The notes: generated from the sequence alone by a model not told the origin. A DNA stretch of 64,000 nucleotides from Lysobacteraceae bacterium (GCA_016789405.1 JAEUPQ010000019.1:1-64000); one strand, 5' to 3'; positions 18,090-26,865 are shown, counted from the stretch's first letter. A program made the numbers and translations.

Positions 18090-18503
18090 ATGACCCGTGA
18101 ACACAGCGGAAGCTGCCACTGCGGCGCAGTGAAGTTCAAGGTGCGATTCGACATCGGCAACGGCACCAGCAAGTGCAACTGCACGTTCTGCTGGAAGCAG
18201 CGCAACTGGAACATCCCCGGCCTCAAGCCCGGGGACTTCGAACTGGTCTCCGGCCACGAGCATCTCGCCGATTACGGCAAGTCCGGCGAGGGCTTCGAGA
18301 TCCACCATTGCTTCTGCAGGATCTGCGGCACCGCGACGCATGGCCACGGGCAGATCGAACAGGCCGGCGGCGCGTTCGTGTCCGTCCGCGTCGCCGCCAT
18401 CGACGACCTCGACATCGACGACCTGGTGGCCGCGCCCACCACGTACTGCGATGGCCGCAACGACAACTGGTGGAATCCACCGGCGGAAACACGGCACCTC
18501 TGA
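18090..18503 (+). CDS. GFA family (CENP-V/formaldehyde-activating-like) zinc protein
   Basis: 137 residues. Zinc-binding cysteines occur in the family order: GSCHCGAVKF near the N-terminus, CNCTFCWKQRNW, and HHCFCRICGTATHG. These define the GFA/centromere protein V fold. Bacterial members are often labelled glutathione-dependent formaldehyde-activating enzyme, but that activity is disputed for the founding enzyme, so no reaction is assigned. Monocistronic; about 180 bases follow before the convergent metallopeptidase gene, with no feature seen in them. Confidence 0.88.
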   Translation: MTREHSGSCHCGAVKFKVRFDIGNGTSKCNCTFCWKQRNWNIPGLKPGDFELVSGHEHLADYGKSGEGFEIHHCFCRICGTATHGHGQIEQAGGAFVSVRVAAIDDLDIDDLVAAPTTYCDGRNDNWWNPPAETRHL

Positions 18504-18682
18504 GCGTCTGGTCGACGCGCGTTGCCAGGGTCTTCCCGGATCCGGCACGCATGCAGGCGCTGCCGTGCAAGAGCGCACTCGAACGGAAGTCCCGGGCAGA
18601 CCTGCGTGGGCGTACCTTCCCTCGACCGGCACGGCCGGATCGCCTCGGGCACCGAGGCGATTCCGTGTCGATCCGATCGAGC

Positions 18683-20512
18683 TCACGTCCTGCGGTGGAT
18701 CGCCCGCTGCAGCCGGGCCGACATCACCGAATGCTCGTGCCACGCCGCATCCTGGATGTCCTTCGGCTGCGTGCGCAGCCAGCGTCGCTGGGCAGCCAGG
18801 CGGGTGCGGCTGTCGGCATGCTTCGCGATGGCGTAGCGCACTTCGCCCTCGGATGACACGACGATGGTCGAACCGCCAAGGAACCAGCCCTCCCGCACAC
18901 GGACCTTCTGCACGACCTCGGCCACCAGGTCGAACGCCACGTCGCCACGCAGCGACACGCGCCGCAAGGTCCGCAGCGACAGCAGGCGCGGGCGCTGGAA
19001 CGCACCTCCGGGCGCCACCAGGCCGAAATCGCGGGCATGGGCGGGCGTGCAGATCATGCGCCCCAGCGCCTTCGCCGCGCGTTCTGCCGAATCGCCGTCG
19101 TCGTCCTGCGGCCAGTCGCAGTAGCCATCCTCGAAGGTCAGGCCAAGATTGCGGAAGCGCAGCTGCGGGATGACGATCGGTCCCGTGCCCGGCGGTTTCC
19201 ACAGCAGGCTCTCGACGCTCAGGGTCGGCACGTCAGGGACGGTCACGCCGTAGCGGCGGAATGCGGCCACGATGATCTCGCGGTACGAGGCCCCGTCCTC
19301 GCCCACCAGATCGTAGTCGGCGGTGATCGCGGCACGCAGGAATTCGCCGAACGAACAGTGGAACGGCGGGCAGTAGTCGATCGCACGGATCAGGATGTTC
19401 AGGAACTTCCGCGCCAGTCCCGATGCCTGCTGTGCCAGCCAGCGGATGGTCTCGTGCGACAACCGGCCCTGGTAGCTCGCCAGCGCGCGCTTGAGGTCGC
19501 GCGTGCGTCGCTCGAAGATGTCGCAGAACGCCGAGAACACCGCCGACACCAGCACCGCACCGAGATCGTGCTCTTCGTCGTAGTGGCCGTACATGTGGTG
19601 CTTTTCGATGTCCGAACCGGGTGGCGGCGTGGTGATCGCGGTGCGCAGCGGGTTGTGCCCGTCGACCTGGGTGAAGCCGAACTCGGTCCCGATGTTGATC
19701 AGCAGGCTGTCGTCCAGCCCACCCTGGCTGCGTTCGATCGCGCGCTCGACCATGTCGCGCTGCGAAAAGCGCATGAATACCGCGACCAGGTCGGAGAAAC
19801 CTTCATGCAGCGCCGACACGTCCGGATGCGTGGGCCGCATGAAGTTCGGGCGCAGGCCATCCAGCAGCGCGTGGCTCATCTCGTGCGCCACGATCTCGCG
19901 CGACAGCGCGGTGTAGACCAGCGCGCCGGGCTGGCTCTGTCCCTTCGCGAACTTCGCCGCCGTGGCGTAGCCGAACAGCAGCGCACCACGCTCGCGATCG
20001 TAGTACGCGTTGGCATCCCTGAAGGCCGCCGGACGCACGCGCAGACGGCCATCGGCGCGCGCTGCACCGCCCAGCGGACCGAATCCGGGATCGCGACCGA
20101 GCGCACGCACGAAGCGCTCGTAGGTTTCCATGCCCACGGCATAGACCATCTGCTGCAGGAACGCGCGATTGGTGCTGCTCGGCGCCAGGCCATCCTCCAT
20201 CAGCAGGCCCGGGCGCTCCAGGTCCACGCCGTCATGGTGTTCCTCGCCGTCCTGGCCGACGGTGCCTTCGTCGATGTCATCGACCACCAGAACCGCGCCG
20301 ACGGGCCCGGGGGCCAGCTTTTCGTAGGGGATGGAGACGGTGTAGATCGCCCCATCCTCGCTGCCCAGGCTGGGATCCTGCGCGTACACGCGCAGCTTGC
20401 GCCGTGCCGGCATGTCGCGACGTGGCGACGCCAGCCGCGCGCGCGCGCGGCTCAGCGCCTTGTGGACCTCGAATGGCCAGGCATCGCCTGCAGACTTCGT
20501 GTCCTTGGCCAT
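18683..20512 (-). CDS. Gluzincin-like zinc metallopeptidase, partner of the amidase-hydrolase-metacaspase gene
   Basis: 609 residues, no signal peptide. The sequence VAHEMSHALLDG gives a HExxH motif (His210, Glu211, His214); 22 residues on, HEGFSDLVA supplies Glu237 and Asp241 in the ExxxD arrangement of thermolysin-like gluzincins, where that Glu is the third zinc ligand. The surrounding helices (FSDLVAVFMRFSQRDM, VSAVFSAFCDIFERRTRD) fit the helical half of such an enzyme. The remaining C-terminal ~250 residues are unfamiliar. The start ATG lies six bases after the stop of the metacaspase gene, and its GGAGGGTGA ribosome-binding site overlaps that stop, so the two are translationally linked. 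Cytoplasmic location and substrate are unknown; cleavage by or of the partner is a possibility only. Confidence 0.8.
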   Translation of the reverse strand: MAKDTKSAGDAWPFEVHKALSRARARLASPRRDMPARRKLRVYAQDPSLGSEDGAIYTVSIPYEKLAPGPVGAVLVVDDIDEGTVGQDGEEHHDGVDLERPGLLMEDGLAPSSTNRAFLQQMVYAVGMETYERFVRALGRDPGFGPLGGAARADGRLRVRPAAFRDANAYYDRERGALLFGYATAAKFAKGQSQPGALVYTALSREIVAHEMSHALLDGLRPNFMRPTHPDVSALHEGFSDLVAVFMRFSQRDMVERAIERSQGGLDDSLLINIGTEFGFTQVDGHNPLRTAITTPPPGSDIEKHHMYGHYDEEHDLGAVLVSAVFSAFCDIFERRTRDLKRALASYQGRLSHETIRWLAQQASGLARKFLNILIRAIDYCPPFHCSFGEFLRAAITADYDLVGEDGASYREIIVAAFRRYGVTVPDVPTLSVESLLWKPPGTGPIVIPQLRFRNLGLTFEDGYCDWPQDDDGDSAERAAKALGRMICTPAHARDFGLVAPGGAFQRPRLLSLRTLRRVSLRGDVAFDLVAEVVQKVRVREGWFLGGSTIVVSSEGEVRYAIAKHADSRTRLAAQRRWLRTQPKDIQDAAWHEHSVMSARLQRAIHRRT

Positions 20513-20518
20513 GGTCGT

Positions 20519-23383
20519 TCACCCTCCCAGCAGGAGACGCTTGGACAGGCTGCCTGCCGGCTTCAGCAGGCGCGGGTTCTGGCGCGGCGTCTTGCCGAAT
20601 TTCGCGACCACCGCATCCATGAAGGCCTGGTTGCCCTTGCCGCTGCGCACGGCCTCGGCCAGCATCGGTGTCGCGATGCGGGTGAAATCGCCGCTGCCGC
20701 CGCTCTCCCAGGCGAACTCGCTGTCGAGGCAGGCCGCGAAGTGAACAACGCCCGGCACCGCAATGCGTTCGCCACGCGCACCCGCACGCAGCCGCAGGCC
20801 GCCTCGCGTGTTCGCGCGCAACGCGACGAAGCGTTTCCGCACGGTTTCGTCCAGCGTCATGAAGCGCACGCGCTCGTCACCCCGCGGCGTGACGCGCAAC
20901 GGGGCGAAGCGGCTGTTGCTGCCGGAATGACAGCAATCCATGAACAGGGTGAGGAATGCGCCTTCGCGCAGCTCCGTGGTGATCGCATGGAAGTCGTCGT
21001 CGATCAGCAGCTCGCCGCTCTGGTAGTCCACGGGCACGAAGGCTTCGTCCAGGCTGTCGCTTTCGTCGCCATCCAGATCCTCGATCTGGCTGCCATGGCC
21101 TGCGTACTGGAACACCAGTTCGTCCCCGGGACGCGCTTCGCTCACCAACTTGCGCAGGCCGGCCATGATCGCGGCGCGCGTCGCCTGCTTGTCGGTCAGC
21201 GACTCGACCTTGAAGCCCAGGTCGGCCAGTGTTTCACCCCAGCGCCGGCTGTCGTTCACGCAGCCGGACAAGGGCGCCGTCGGATAGGCGTTGATGCCGA
21301 TGCACAGCGCGCGCCTGTTCCCCGGTCGCTTGCCTTTGCCCTTGCCCTTGCCCGCAGGCGTTGCCTTGCGCTCGTCGACCGCTGGCGCATTCGCCCCGTT
21401 CGCCGCAGAGTCGCCTCCGTCGTCGTCCGGGTCATCCGGCACGTCGTCGCCGAAACGATCCGGTGTCGGGGCCTTGTCGCGACAGCAGCAGCAAGGACAA
21501 CCACAGTCCCCTTCGATGCCGGCGTCTGCGTCGTCCTCATCCTCGACGCCTCGCCCGGCATCGCCACAACGCTCGAAGGCCTCGTCGCCCGGGAACTGCT
21601 GTTTCGGCACTTCGACCGACGGATCACGGCCCAGGATCCGGGCCAGCACCGAGAACATCGTCGCGGCATCGTTGTCGAAACCGCCGTGGCGAAGCGCCTC
21701 GGTCTTCGGGTTCTGCGGCTGGACATCGCGTGGCGGCGAGAACTCGATCGCGAACGGTCCGTTGCGGAAGGACAGGCCGCCCTTCCCGATCCCGAACAAC
21801 GCCTTCAGCTCCTTGTCGTCGGCGAGATCCTTCGCCAGGCCCAGCACCCGGCCATCGTCCTTGTCCTCGCATGCGTTGCGCACGAAGTACAGCAGCGACT
21901 TCCGATAGACCTTCGCGACCGTGTCGTCGCGCTCGGCGGCATCGGTCATCGTGTAGATCGTGAGGTCCTTCACCGGCTTGCGGCCATCCTGGAGCAGCGG
22001 CACCACGCGCTCCCTGAAACGGTCGGTGCGGATCGCGGGCGCCAGGTAGCTCAGCGTCTCGAAACGATGTCCCTTGTCCGTGAGCAGCGGCATGAACTTC
22101 GACAGCAGGATCGGACCGGTGCTGTGGCCGATGGCGTGCAGCTTGAGGCCGGGATGGCTCTTCAGCAGCGGATCGAGCAGGGCCGCGAGCTGATGCGCGC
22201 CTCCGGGCTTGCCATGCTTGGCGATGAACGGGCTGGACGCATTCTCGGCGTCCTCCTTCATCATCTTCCAGACCTTGCGCGCGGCGACCTGGGTCACGCC
22301 CTCGATCAGCCAGTCGGTGAAGATGTTGCGCTGGCCGCCCCGCGGCGAATTGCGCAGGGTGTCGAGCAAGCCCGATTCCCAGACGAAGAAGATCGGATAC
22401 ACGCCGTGCGCCAGCCACCACGGCAGGATCGTGCGCGCATAGCACAGCGCGCCGGGCTCCGAGACCAGCCCGCCATGGGCATAGAACACCAGGTGGGGGT
22501 CGTCGTGCGTGGCCAGGTAGGCCGGCAGATGCTGCTCGACGATCGTCCTCAGCGACGAGAGCGAGGAACTGAAATCACCCTGCGTCGACAGCAGGCCCTC
22601 GGAGAGGTTGACCACATGCGGCAGCAGGGGCTGCACGTCGATGTCCCTGCCGCCGCGCGCGGCGTCGCGTCCGGTATCGATCAGCTCGGCGAGGTATTCC
22701 TGCTGCGCCAGCAGCCACTCGCTTTCCGGGACTTCCGCGAACATCGGCTCTTCGAAGGCAGCGGCGCCGCCATCGTCGCCACGCGCACCGGCGCCGCCGT
22801 GCCAGTCGCGTACGGCCGCCTCGTCGAGCACCGCGTCCGAACGCCTGGGCAATTGCACCCTCGCACCGCTCGCCAGCAGCGCCTTGATCTCGCCACGGAA
22901 CGTGCGCAGATCCAGCCCGCTGCCAGGGCAGGTCTTCTCGCTGAATTCCGCATGGAAGCGCACGGCGCTCTCATCCAGGCCGAACTTGCGCAGCACGGCG
23001 ACCACGACCGCCTGCGCGATCCGCTTCTGCTCGCCGTCGAACGGATCCTGGCCGCGATCGAAATCGCCGATCATCTCGATCATGAACGGGCCGCTGCTCG
23101 CATTGCCGTTGTGGCCGCGCGCACTGCCCGGCGGCCGGTCGAACGGACGACCGGTCCAGATGCCTCCCAGCGGATCGATGCTCAGGTGCTGGGCGATGTC
23201 GCTCATGCCCATCTGCTGCATGTGGAAGCGTCGCATCGACTCGATCGTGGCGAGGCCGCGGAAGTCGCGATGCCTCGGCCGCCAGGTGTGGTGGACATGG
23301 AATGCGTCGATGCGACGCACCGGCTGCCATGCGTCCAGCAAACGTTCGAAGTCGGCGATGCCGATCATGCGGATCGTGCCCAT
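20519..23383 (-). CDS. Multi-domain zinc amidase - alpha/beta hydrolase - metacaspase fusion
   Basis: 954 residues from ATG 23383, behind GGAGGGGG. (1) Residues ~25-170, Amidase_2/PGRP-like: HHT (31-33) and His144-x5-Lys150-x-Cys152, the exact His/Lys/Cys spacing of T7 lysozyme zinc and catalytic residues (His122, Lys128, Cys130). (2) Residues ~255-570, alpha/beta hydrolase: VFYAHGGLVSE oxyanion-type turn, GHSTG nucleophile elbow (Ser421), candidate His566. (3) Residues ~606-690, linker: CGCPCCCC run, poly-Asp stretches, GKGKGKGK. (4) Residues ~690-954, caspase-like C14: RALCIGINAYP, YAGHGSQ (His763), DCCHSGS (Cys818). No signal peptide. Reaction order and target are unknown; I know no described protein with this combination. 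Confidence 0.85.
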   Translation of the reverse strand: MGTIRMIGIADFERLLDAWQPVRRIDAFHVHHTWRPRHRDFRGLATIESMRRFHMQQMGMSDIAQHLSIDPLGGIWTGRPFDRPPGSARGHNGNASSGPFMIEMIGDFDRGQDPFDGEQKRIAQAVVVAVLRKFGLDESAVRFHAEFSEKTCPGSGLDLRTFRGEIKALLASGARVQLPRRSDAVLDEAAVRDWHGGAGARGDDGGAAAFEEPMFAEVPESEWLLAQQEYLAELIDTGRDAARGGRDIDVQPLLPHVVNLSEGLLSTQGDFSSSLSSLRTIVEQHLPAYLATHDDPHLVFYAHGGLVSEPGALCYARTILPWWLAHGVYPIFFVWESGLLDTLRNSPRGGQRNIFTDWLIEGVTQVAARKVWKMMKEDAENASSPFIAKHGKPGGAHQLAALLDPLLKSHPGLKLHAIGHSTGPILLSKFMPLLTDKGHRFETLSYLAPAIRTDRFRERVVPLLQDGRKPVKDLTIYTMTDAAERDDTVAKVYRKSLLYFVRNACEDKDDGRVLGLAKDLADDKELKALFGIGKGGLSFRNGPFAIEFSPPRDVQPQNPKTEALRHGGFDNDAATMFSVLARILGRDPSVEVPKQQFPGDEAFERCGDAGRGVEDEDDADAGIEGDCGCPCCCCRDKAPTPDRFGDDVPDDPDDDGGDSAANGANAPAVDERKATPAGKGKGKGKRPGNRRALCIGINAYPTAPLSGCVNDSRRWGETLADLGFKVESLTDKQATRAAIMAGLRKLVSEARPGDELVFQYAGHGSQIEDLDGDESDSLDEAFVPVDYQSGELLIDDDFHAITTELREGAFLTLFMDCCHSGSNSRFAPLRVTPRGDERVRFMTLDETVRKRFVALRANTRGGLRLRAGARGERIAVPGVVHFAACLDSEFAWESGGSGDFTRIATPMLAEAVRSGKGNQAFMDAVVAKFGKTPRQNPRLLKPAGSLSKRLLLGG

Positions 23384-23579
23384 ACCCCCTCCCTGCGTCC
23401 ATGTTGTGGAACCCGCACCGTGCACAACGCCCACAGCGTCCCGTGACGGCCAATCCATCATGCGCCCCGGGCATCTTGCAGCACGAGACCTCACCGGCCG
23501 CAGGGTGGGATCACTGTGGCGGCACTCCGGCGCCGCCCCGCGACCGACCATCCGTCGCCCGCGCGGGCAGGTTCATCGC

Positions 23580-23603
23580 TTCATCGCGAGCAGGCGATAT
23601 AAT
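23580..23603 (+). promoter_or_regulatory. ahcY promoter with operator-like motif shared with metF
   Basis: A perfect TATAAT (-10) at 23598-23603 places the start near 23610, right at the 5' edge of the SAH riboswitch. TTCATCGCGA (23580-23589) lies exactly 8 bases before the -10, as in the metF promoter; a partial direct copy TTCATCGC precedes it at 23572. No good -35 is visible, which suggests a regulated promoter. The rest of 23384-23571 shows nothing I can name. Confidence 0.55.
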
Positions 23604-23610
23604 GCGGCCC

Positions 23611-23698
23611 CTCCCCGCCGAGGGGCGCTGCAAGCCCGGCTGTTGTCCGGGATCAGGCTCGGCGGAGGTCTACAACCGTCCCAACGGCGCCCGTTCAC
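23611..23698 (+). promoter_or_regulatory. SAH riboswitch (S-adenosylhomocysteine-sensing) controlling ahcY
   Basis: The conserved SAH riboswitch core is present: CCGAGGGGCGCTGCAA (starting 23618), a variable hairpin (GCCCGG...CCGGGAT), AGGCTCGGCGG (23655-23665) closing the main stem, and AACGGCGCCC (23683-23692) able to form the pseudoknot with GGGGCGC. It lies between the promoter and the ahcY start codon. SAH riboswitches turn on SAH hydrolase genes when the toxic product of methylation accumulates. Confidence 0.93.
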
Positions 23699-23743
23699 TG
23701 CCACGCCCCCCACGGGCTGGGCACTCAACGGAGAACCGACCGC

Positions 23744-25174
23744 ATGAACGCTGTCGCCAAAACCTTCTCGACCGAAGGTGATTACAAGGTCGCCGACATC
23801 TCGCTGGCCGACTGGGGCCGCAAGGAAATCGAAATCGCCGAGCACGAAATGCCGGGCCTGATGTCGATCCGCCGCAAGCACGCCGCCGCCAAGCCGCTCA
23901 AGGGCGTGCGCGTGACCGGCTCGCTGCACATGACCATCCAGACCGCCGTTCTGATCGAGACCCTGAAGGACATCGGCGCCGACGTGCGCTGGGCGTCCTG
24001 CAACATCTTCTCGACCCAGGACCACGCTGCCGCCGCCATCGCCGTCACCGGCACCCCGGTGTTCGCGTGGAAGGGCGAGACCCTGGAAGAGTATTGGGAC
24101 TGCACCCTCGACGCCGTGACCTTCCCCGGCGGCAAGGGCCCGGAGCTCGTGGTCGATGACGGCGGCGACGTCACCCTGCTGATCCACAAGGGCTATGAAC
24201 TCGAACAGGGGTCGGACTGGGTGAACACCCCGTCGGCCTCGCACGAAGAGCAGATCATCAAGAACCTGCTCAAGCGCGTCGCCAAGGAACGCCCCGGCTT
24301 CTGGACCAACGTGGTCAAGGACTGGAAGGGCGTCTCCGAAGAGACCACCACCGGCGTGCACCGTCTGTACCAGATCGCCGAACAGGGCAAGCTGCTGGTC
24401 CCGGCGATCAACGTCAACGACTCGGTCACCAAGTCCAAATTCGACAACCTGTACGGCTGCCGCGAATCGCTGGCCGACGGCCTGAAGCGCGCGATGGACG
24501 TGATGCTGGCCGGCAAGGTCGCCGTGGTCTGCGGCTACGGCGACGTCGGCAAGGGTTCGGCGCACTCGCTGCGCGCCTACGGCTGCCGCGTCATCGTCAC
24601 CGAGATCGACCCGATCTGCGCCCTGCAGGCTGCGATGGAAGGCTTCGAGGTCAACACCGTCGAGGACACCCTCGGCCTGGCCGACATCTACGTGACCACG
24701 ACCGGCAACAAGGACGTGATCACGCTGTCGCACATGCAGCAGATGAAGAACCAGGCCATCGTCTGCAACATCGGCCACTTCGACAACGAGATCCAGGTAG
24801 ACGCGCTGAACGAATCCGGTGCGAAGCGCATCAACATCAAGCCGCAGGTCGACAAGTACGTCATCGGCCCGGGCAAGGAAATCTTCCTGCTCGCCGAAGG
24901 CCGCCTGGTCAACCTCGGCTGCGCCACCGGCCACCCGAGCTTCGTCATGTCGAACTCGTTCGCGAACCAGACCCTGGCCCAGATCGACCTGTGGGCGAAC
25001 AAGGACACGTACGAGAAGACCGTCTACCGCCTGCCGAAGGCGCTGGACGAGGAAGTCGCCCGCCTGCACCTGGAGAAGATCGGCGTGAAGCTGACCACGC
25101 TCACCAAGGAACAGGCCGATTACCTCGGCGTCGACGTGGAAGGTCCGTACAAGCCCGAGCATTACCGCTACTGA
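23744..25174 (+). CDS. ahcY: Adenosylhomocysteinase (S-adenosylhomocysteine hydrolase)
   Basis: 476 residues, the proteobacterial length. Converts S-adenosylhomocysteine to homocysteine and adenosine with bound NAD, relieving product inhibition of methyltransferases. Seen: [17 protein letters not shown], the NAD-binding [41 protein letters not shown], and the C-terminal PYKPEHYRY with the conserved Lys/Tyr used for NAD. The insert near residues 150-190 is usual in bacterial enzymes. Controlled by the SAH riboswitch in its leader and ended by a strong terminator at 25204. metF, 1.7 kb on, completes the homocysteine branch of the methyl cycle. Confidence 0.98.
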   Translation: MNAVAKTFSTEGDYKVADISLADWGRKEIEIAEHEMPGLMSIRRKHAAAKPLKGVRVTGSLHMTIQTAVLIETLKDIGADVRWASCNIFSTQDHAAAAIAVTGTPVFAWKGETLEEYWDCTLDAVTFPGGKGPELVVDDGGDVTLLIHKGYELEQGSDWVNTPSASHEEQIIKNLLKRVAKERPGFWTNVVKDWKGVSEETTTGVHRLYQIAEQGKLLVPAINVNDSVTKSKFDNLYGCRESLADGLKRAMDVMLAGKVAVVCGYGDVGKGSAHSLRAYGCRVIVTEIDPICALQAAMEGFEVNTVEDTLGLADIYVTTTGNKDVITLSHMQQMKNQAIVCNIGHFDNEIQVDALNESGAKRINIKPQVDKYVIGPGKEIFLLAEGRLVNLGCATGHPSFVMSNSFANQTLAQIDLWANKDTYEKTVYRLPKALDEEVARLHLEKIGVKLTTLTKEQADYLGVDVEGPYKPEHYRY

Positions 25175-25203
25175 TCGCGACGCGTCATCCGCTATGCTTC
25201 ACC

Positions 25204-25234
25204 ACGACGGGCGCTTCGGCGCCCGTCGTCGTTC
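25204..25234 (+). terminator. Rho-independent terminator of ahcY
   Basis: An 11-bp perfect stem (25204-25214 with 25219-25229, loop TTCG) followed by CGTT, 30 bases after the ahcY stop codon. Confidence 0.85.
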
Positions 25235-25362
25235 ATGCATGCGGCGCAACTGTCCTCCCGCTCGGGGCACGCACGTTCTCCGAAGGTATCCGGCCACGGG
25301 ACACCCGATCGACCGGTTCCCGTTCCCCCGGGCCCCAGGGTGACCTACAAGGAGAAGCAACG

Positions 25363-25866
25363 ATGCTGAAGCACGCGTCATGGGCCCACGGCAATGCCGT
25401 GGTGACGGAACTCCCGAGCGGACTGATCGTGCGCCACTGGGGCTGGGGAACCGAAATGCAGTTCACCTTCGCCTTGAACCAGTCGCCCGCGCCGGCCTGG
25501 TGCCACATCCCGATCCCGACCCCCGTGATCGTGAACGACGTCCGGCTCAAGGTTCGCAAGCTGTTCCTGCTGTTCAAGACCGGCCAGCATGCCGCGATCG
25601 ACAGCATCCACGTCTTCGACGGCCCCAACCGGATCCACATGGAAGACTTCAAGCCCGGTGGCGGCGGCAACGGGCCGCGTCGCAGCGGCAATCATTCGAC
25701 CGGCATCTCCGCGCCGAACATCATCACCCTGCCAGCGGATCACGAGGTCCTCTGGGGCATGTCTATCGCCTTCAAGATCACCCCGGTCGCGATCACGACC
25801 TCCTCGCCGCCGGTCGACCCAGAAGGCACGGTGTTGATCACCACCGCGGGCGCGGATTTCTTCTGA
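25363..25866 (+). CDS. Unrecognised 167-residue protein, probably beta-rich
   Basis: Start ATG 25363 is supported by an AAGGAG site nine bases upstream. Not recognised as a characterised family. Its first half has alternating hydrophobic strands and a Trp-rich start (MLKHASWAHGN, RHWGWGTEMQFTFAL, WCHIPIPTP), followed by VNDVRLKVRKLFLLFKTG and IDSIHVFDGPNRI; a Gly/Asn-rich loop (GGGGNGPRR) splits the protein. The pattern suggests a single beta-sandwich domain. No signal peptide or membrane segment. It sits between two strong terminators, so it is its own transcription unit and not part of the ahcY operon. Confidence 0.75.
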   Translation: MLKHASWAHGNAVVTELPSGLIVRHWGWGTEMQFTFALNQSPAPAWCHIPIPTPVIVNDVRLKVRKLFLLFKTGQHAAIDSIHVFDGPNRIHMEDFKPGGGGNGPRRSGNHSTGISAPNIITLPADHEVLWGMSIAFKITPVAITTSSPPVDPEGTVLITTAGADFF

Positions 25867-25891
25867 TCACGACCGCGGCTTGTTGCGTGAT

Positions 25892-25920
25892 GACGGGCGC
25901 CAAGGCGCCCGTCTTCGTCT
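25892..25920 (+). terminator. Terminator after the unrecognised gene
   Basis: A 10-bp stem (25892-25901 with 25904-25913) and a TTCGTCT tail lie 26 bases after the stop codon. The stem resembles that of the ahcY terminator. Confidence 0.75.
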
Positions 25921-25934
25921 CAGCCCTGTCTGAC

Positions 25935-26197
25935 GCGCGTGCCATTGGCACGCAAGCACCATATGTGATGGATGCCTGCGATGCCCTCCATGGCGCAACA
26001 CCGCGGGCTGCGGATCGTCCGGCCCGCACATCCATGTGCGGGCGTTCGCGGGCACGCGAGCCAATGGCTCGCGAGCGCTAGATTCGATCATTGCCTGCGT
26101 TGCCTTCCATGGCGCGACAACACAGGCTTCGGATCGCCCGGCCCGACCATCCGTGGCCGGGCGTTCGCGCCCGCGCGTGCCCATGGCACGCAAGCGC
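25935..26197. repeat. Structured intergenic repeat array (hairpin A / hairpin B modules), first cluster
   Basis: This gene-free stretch is built of alternating modules. Hairpin B occurs three times (25935-25957, 26052-26078, 26173-26197): arms GCGTGCC/GGCACGC, GCGAGCC/GGCTCGC and GCGTGCC/GGCACGC around a 3-base loop, then A/GAGC. Hairpin A with its GTTCGC tail occurs twice (26019-26049, 26138-26168), each preceded by a similar ~55-base segment containing TGCC-TCCATGGCGC and GGATCG. Arms differ between copies but stay complementary. The cluster lies at the 3' ends of two convergent genes. Family name unknown to me; REP/BIME-like. Confidence 0.75.
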
Positions 26198-26203
26198 GGG
26201 CGC

Positions 26204-26761
26204 TCACCCCTTCCAGTTCGCGTGCTTGTCCCAGAAGGCGACACTGCGGCGATAGGCATCACGATCGATCGGCACACCGGAACCGCCTTCTTCCACGCCA
26301 AGCGCGTTGCGCATCATCGTGATGGGGGCCAGCGGCGTTTCTTCGGGCGCCATCGTATAGAGGCAGCCGACGATGCCCCAATCGGCATCCATCGGCGTGC
26401 CTTCCTTCGCCATCTGCTCGCGGCTGTAGAGGATCGGGATCAGGAAATTGGCGACCGGCGGGTCGATGCCTTCGAACCAGCGCACCAGCACCGGCAGTTC
26501 CTCGCGGCTGCGGGCGTCGTATCCGCTGCGCAGCAGATGACGGTTGCCGTCCTCGATCGGGATGGCCATGCAGCGCGTCGATGTCCAGTTGCGATGCACG
26601 TGCAGCTTGCAGAAGGGCGCGTAGCCGTCGAGCACGGCCAGCGGCGGCTCCTCGTTGAGGCGCCGGACGAACGCCTCTGCCGTGCAGTCCTGGATGGTGT
26701 TGCGGCGCGGCTCGGACGGGAACAGGCGGGGGCGGGCGAATTCGGTCAGGACGATGGACAT
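26204..26761 (-). CDS. DUF3228 family protein
   Basis: 185 residues from ATG 26761. The opening TEFARPRLFPSEPRRNTIQDC and the motifs HVHRNWTSTRCMAIPI, GYDARSREELPVLVRW and DWGIVGCLYTMAPEETP look like the DUF3228 family, found in Xanthomonadaceae and some eukaryotes; function unknown. Soluble. It is divergent from metF across a 160-base gap that holds the metF promoter. Its 3' end abuts the repeat cluster. An upstream in-frame extension to 26923 runs through the metF promoter and is not credible as coding. Confidence 0.75.
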   Translation of the reverse strand: MSIVLTEFARPRLFPSEPRRNTIQDCTAEAFVRRLNEEPPLAVLDGYAPFCKLHVHRNWTSTRCMAIPIEDGNRHLLRSGYDARSREELPVLVRWFEGIDPPVANFLIPILYSREQMAKEGTPMDADWGIVGCLYTMAPEETPLAPITMMRNALGVEEGGSGVPIDRDAYRRSVAFWDKHANWKG

Positions 26762-26865
26762 CGGCAGGGTCGGCAGCGGGGCGGAATGGCAAGGAAGGGC
26801 CGACAGCCTAACGGTTCGTGCGCGGCGGCGCTGTCCGTTGGACGCGCTGCATCGTGTATACCTTT

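Noticed and set aside
20519-23383. Frameshift or assembly fusion joining separate genes
   Set aside because: The frame is continuous for 954 codons, with inter-domain linkers of unusual but coding-like composition; codon use looks uniform by eye. Not fully excluded without homologues.
19037-23446. A 1469-codon open frame on the plus strand opposite the metacaspase operon
   Set aside because: Its product is low-complexity His/Arg/Ala-rich text typical of antisense frames in high-GC genes; the minus-strand frame has full enzyme motifs.
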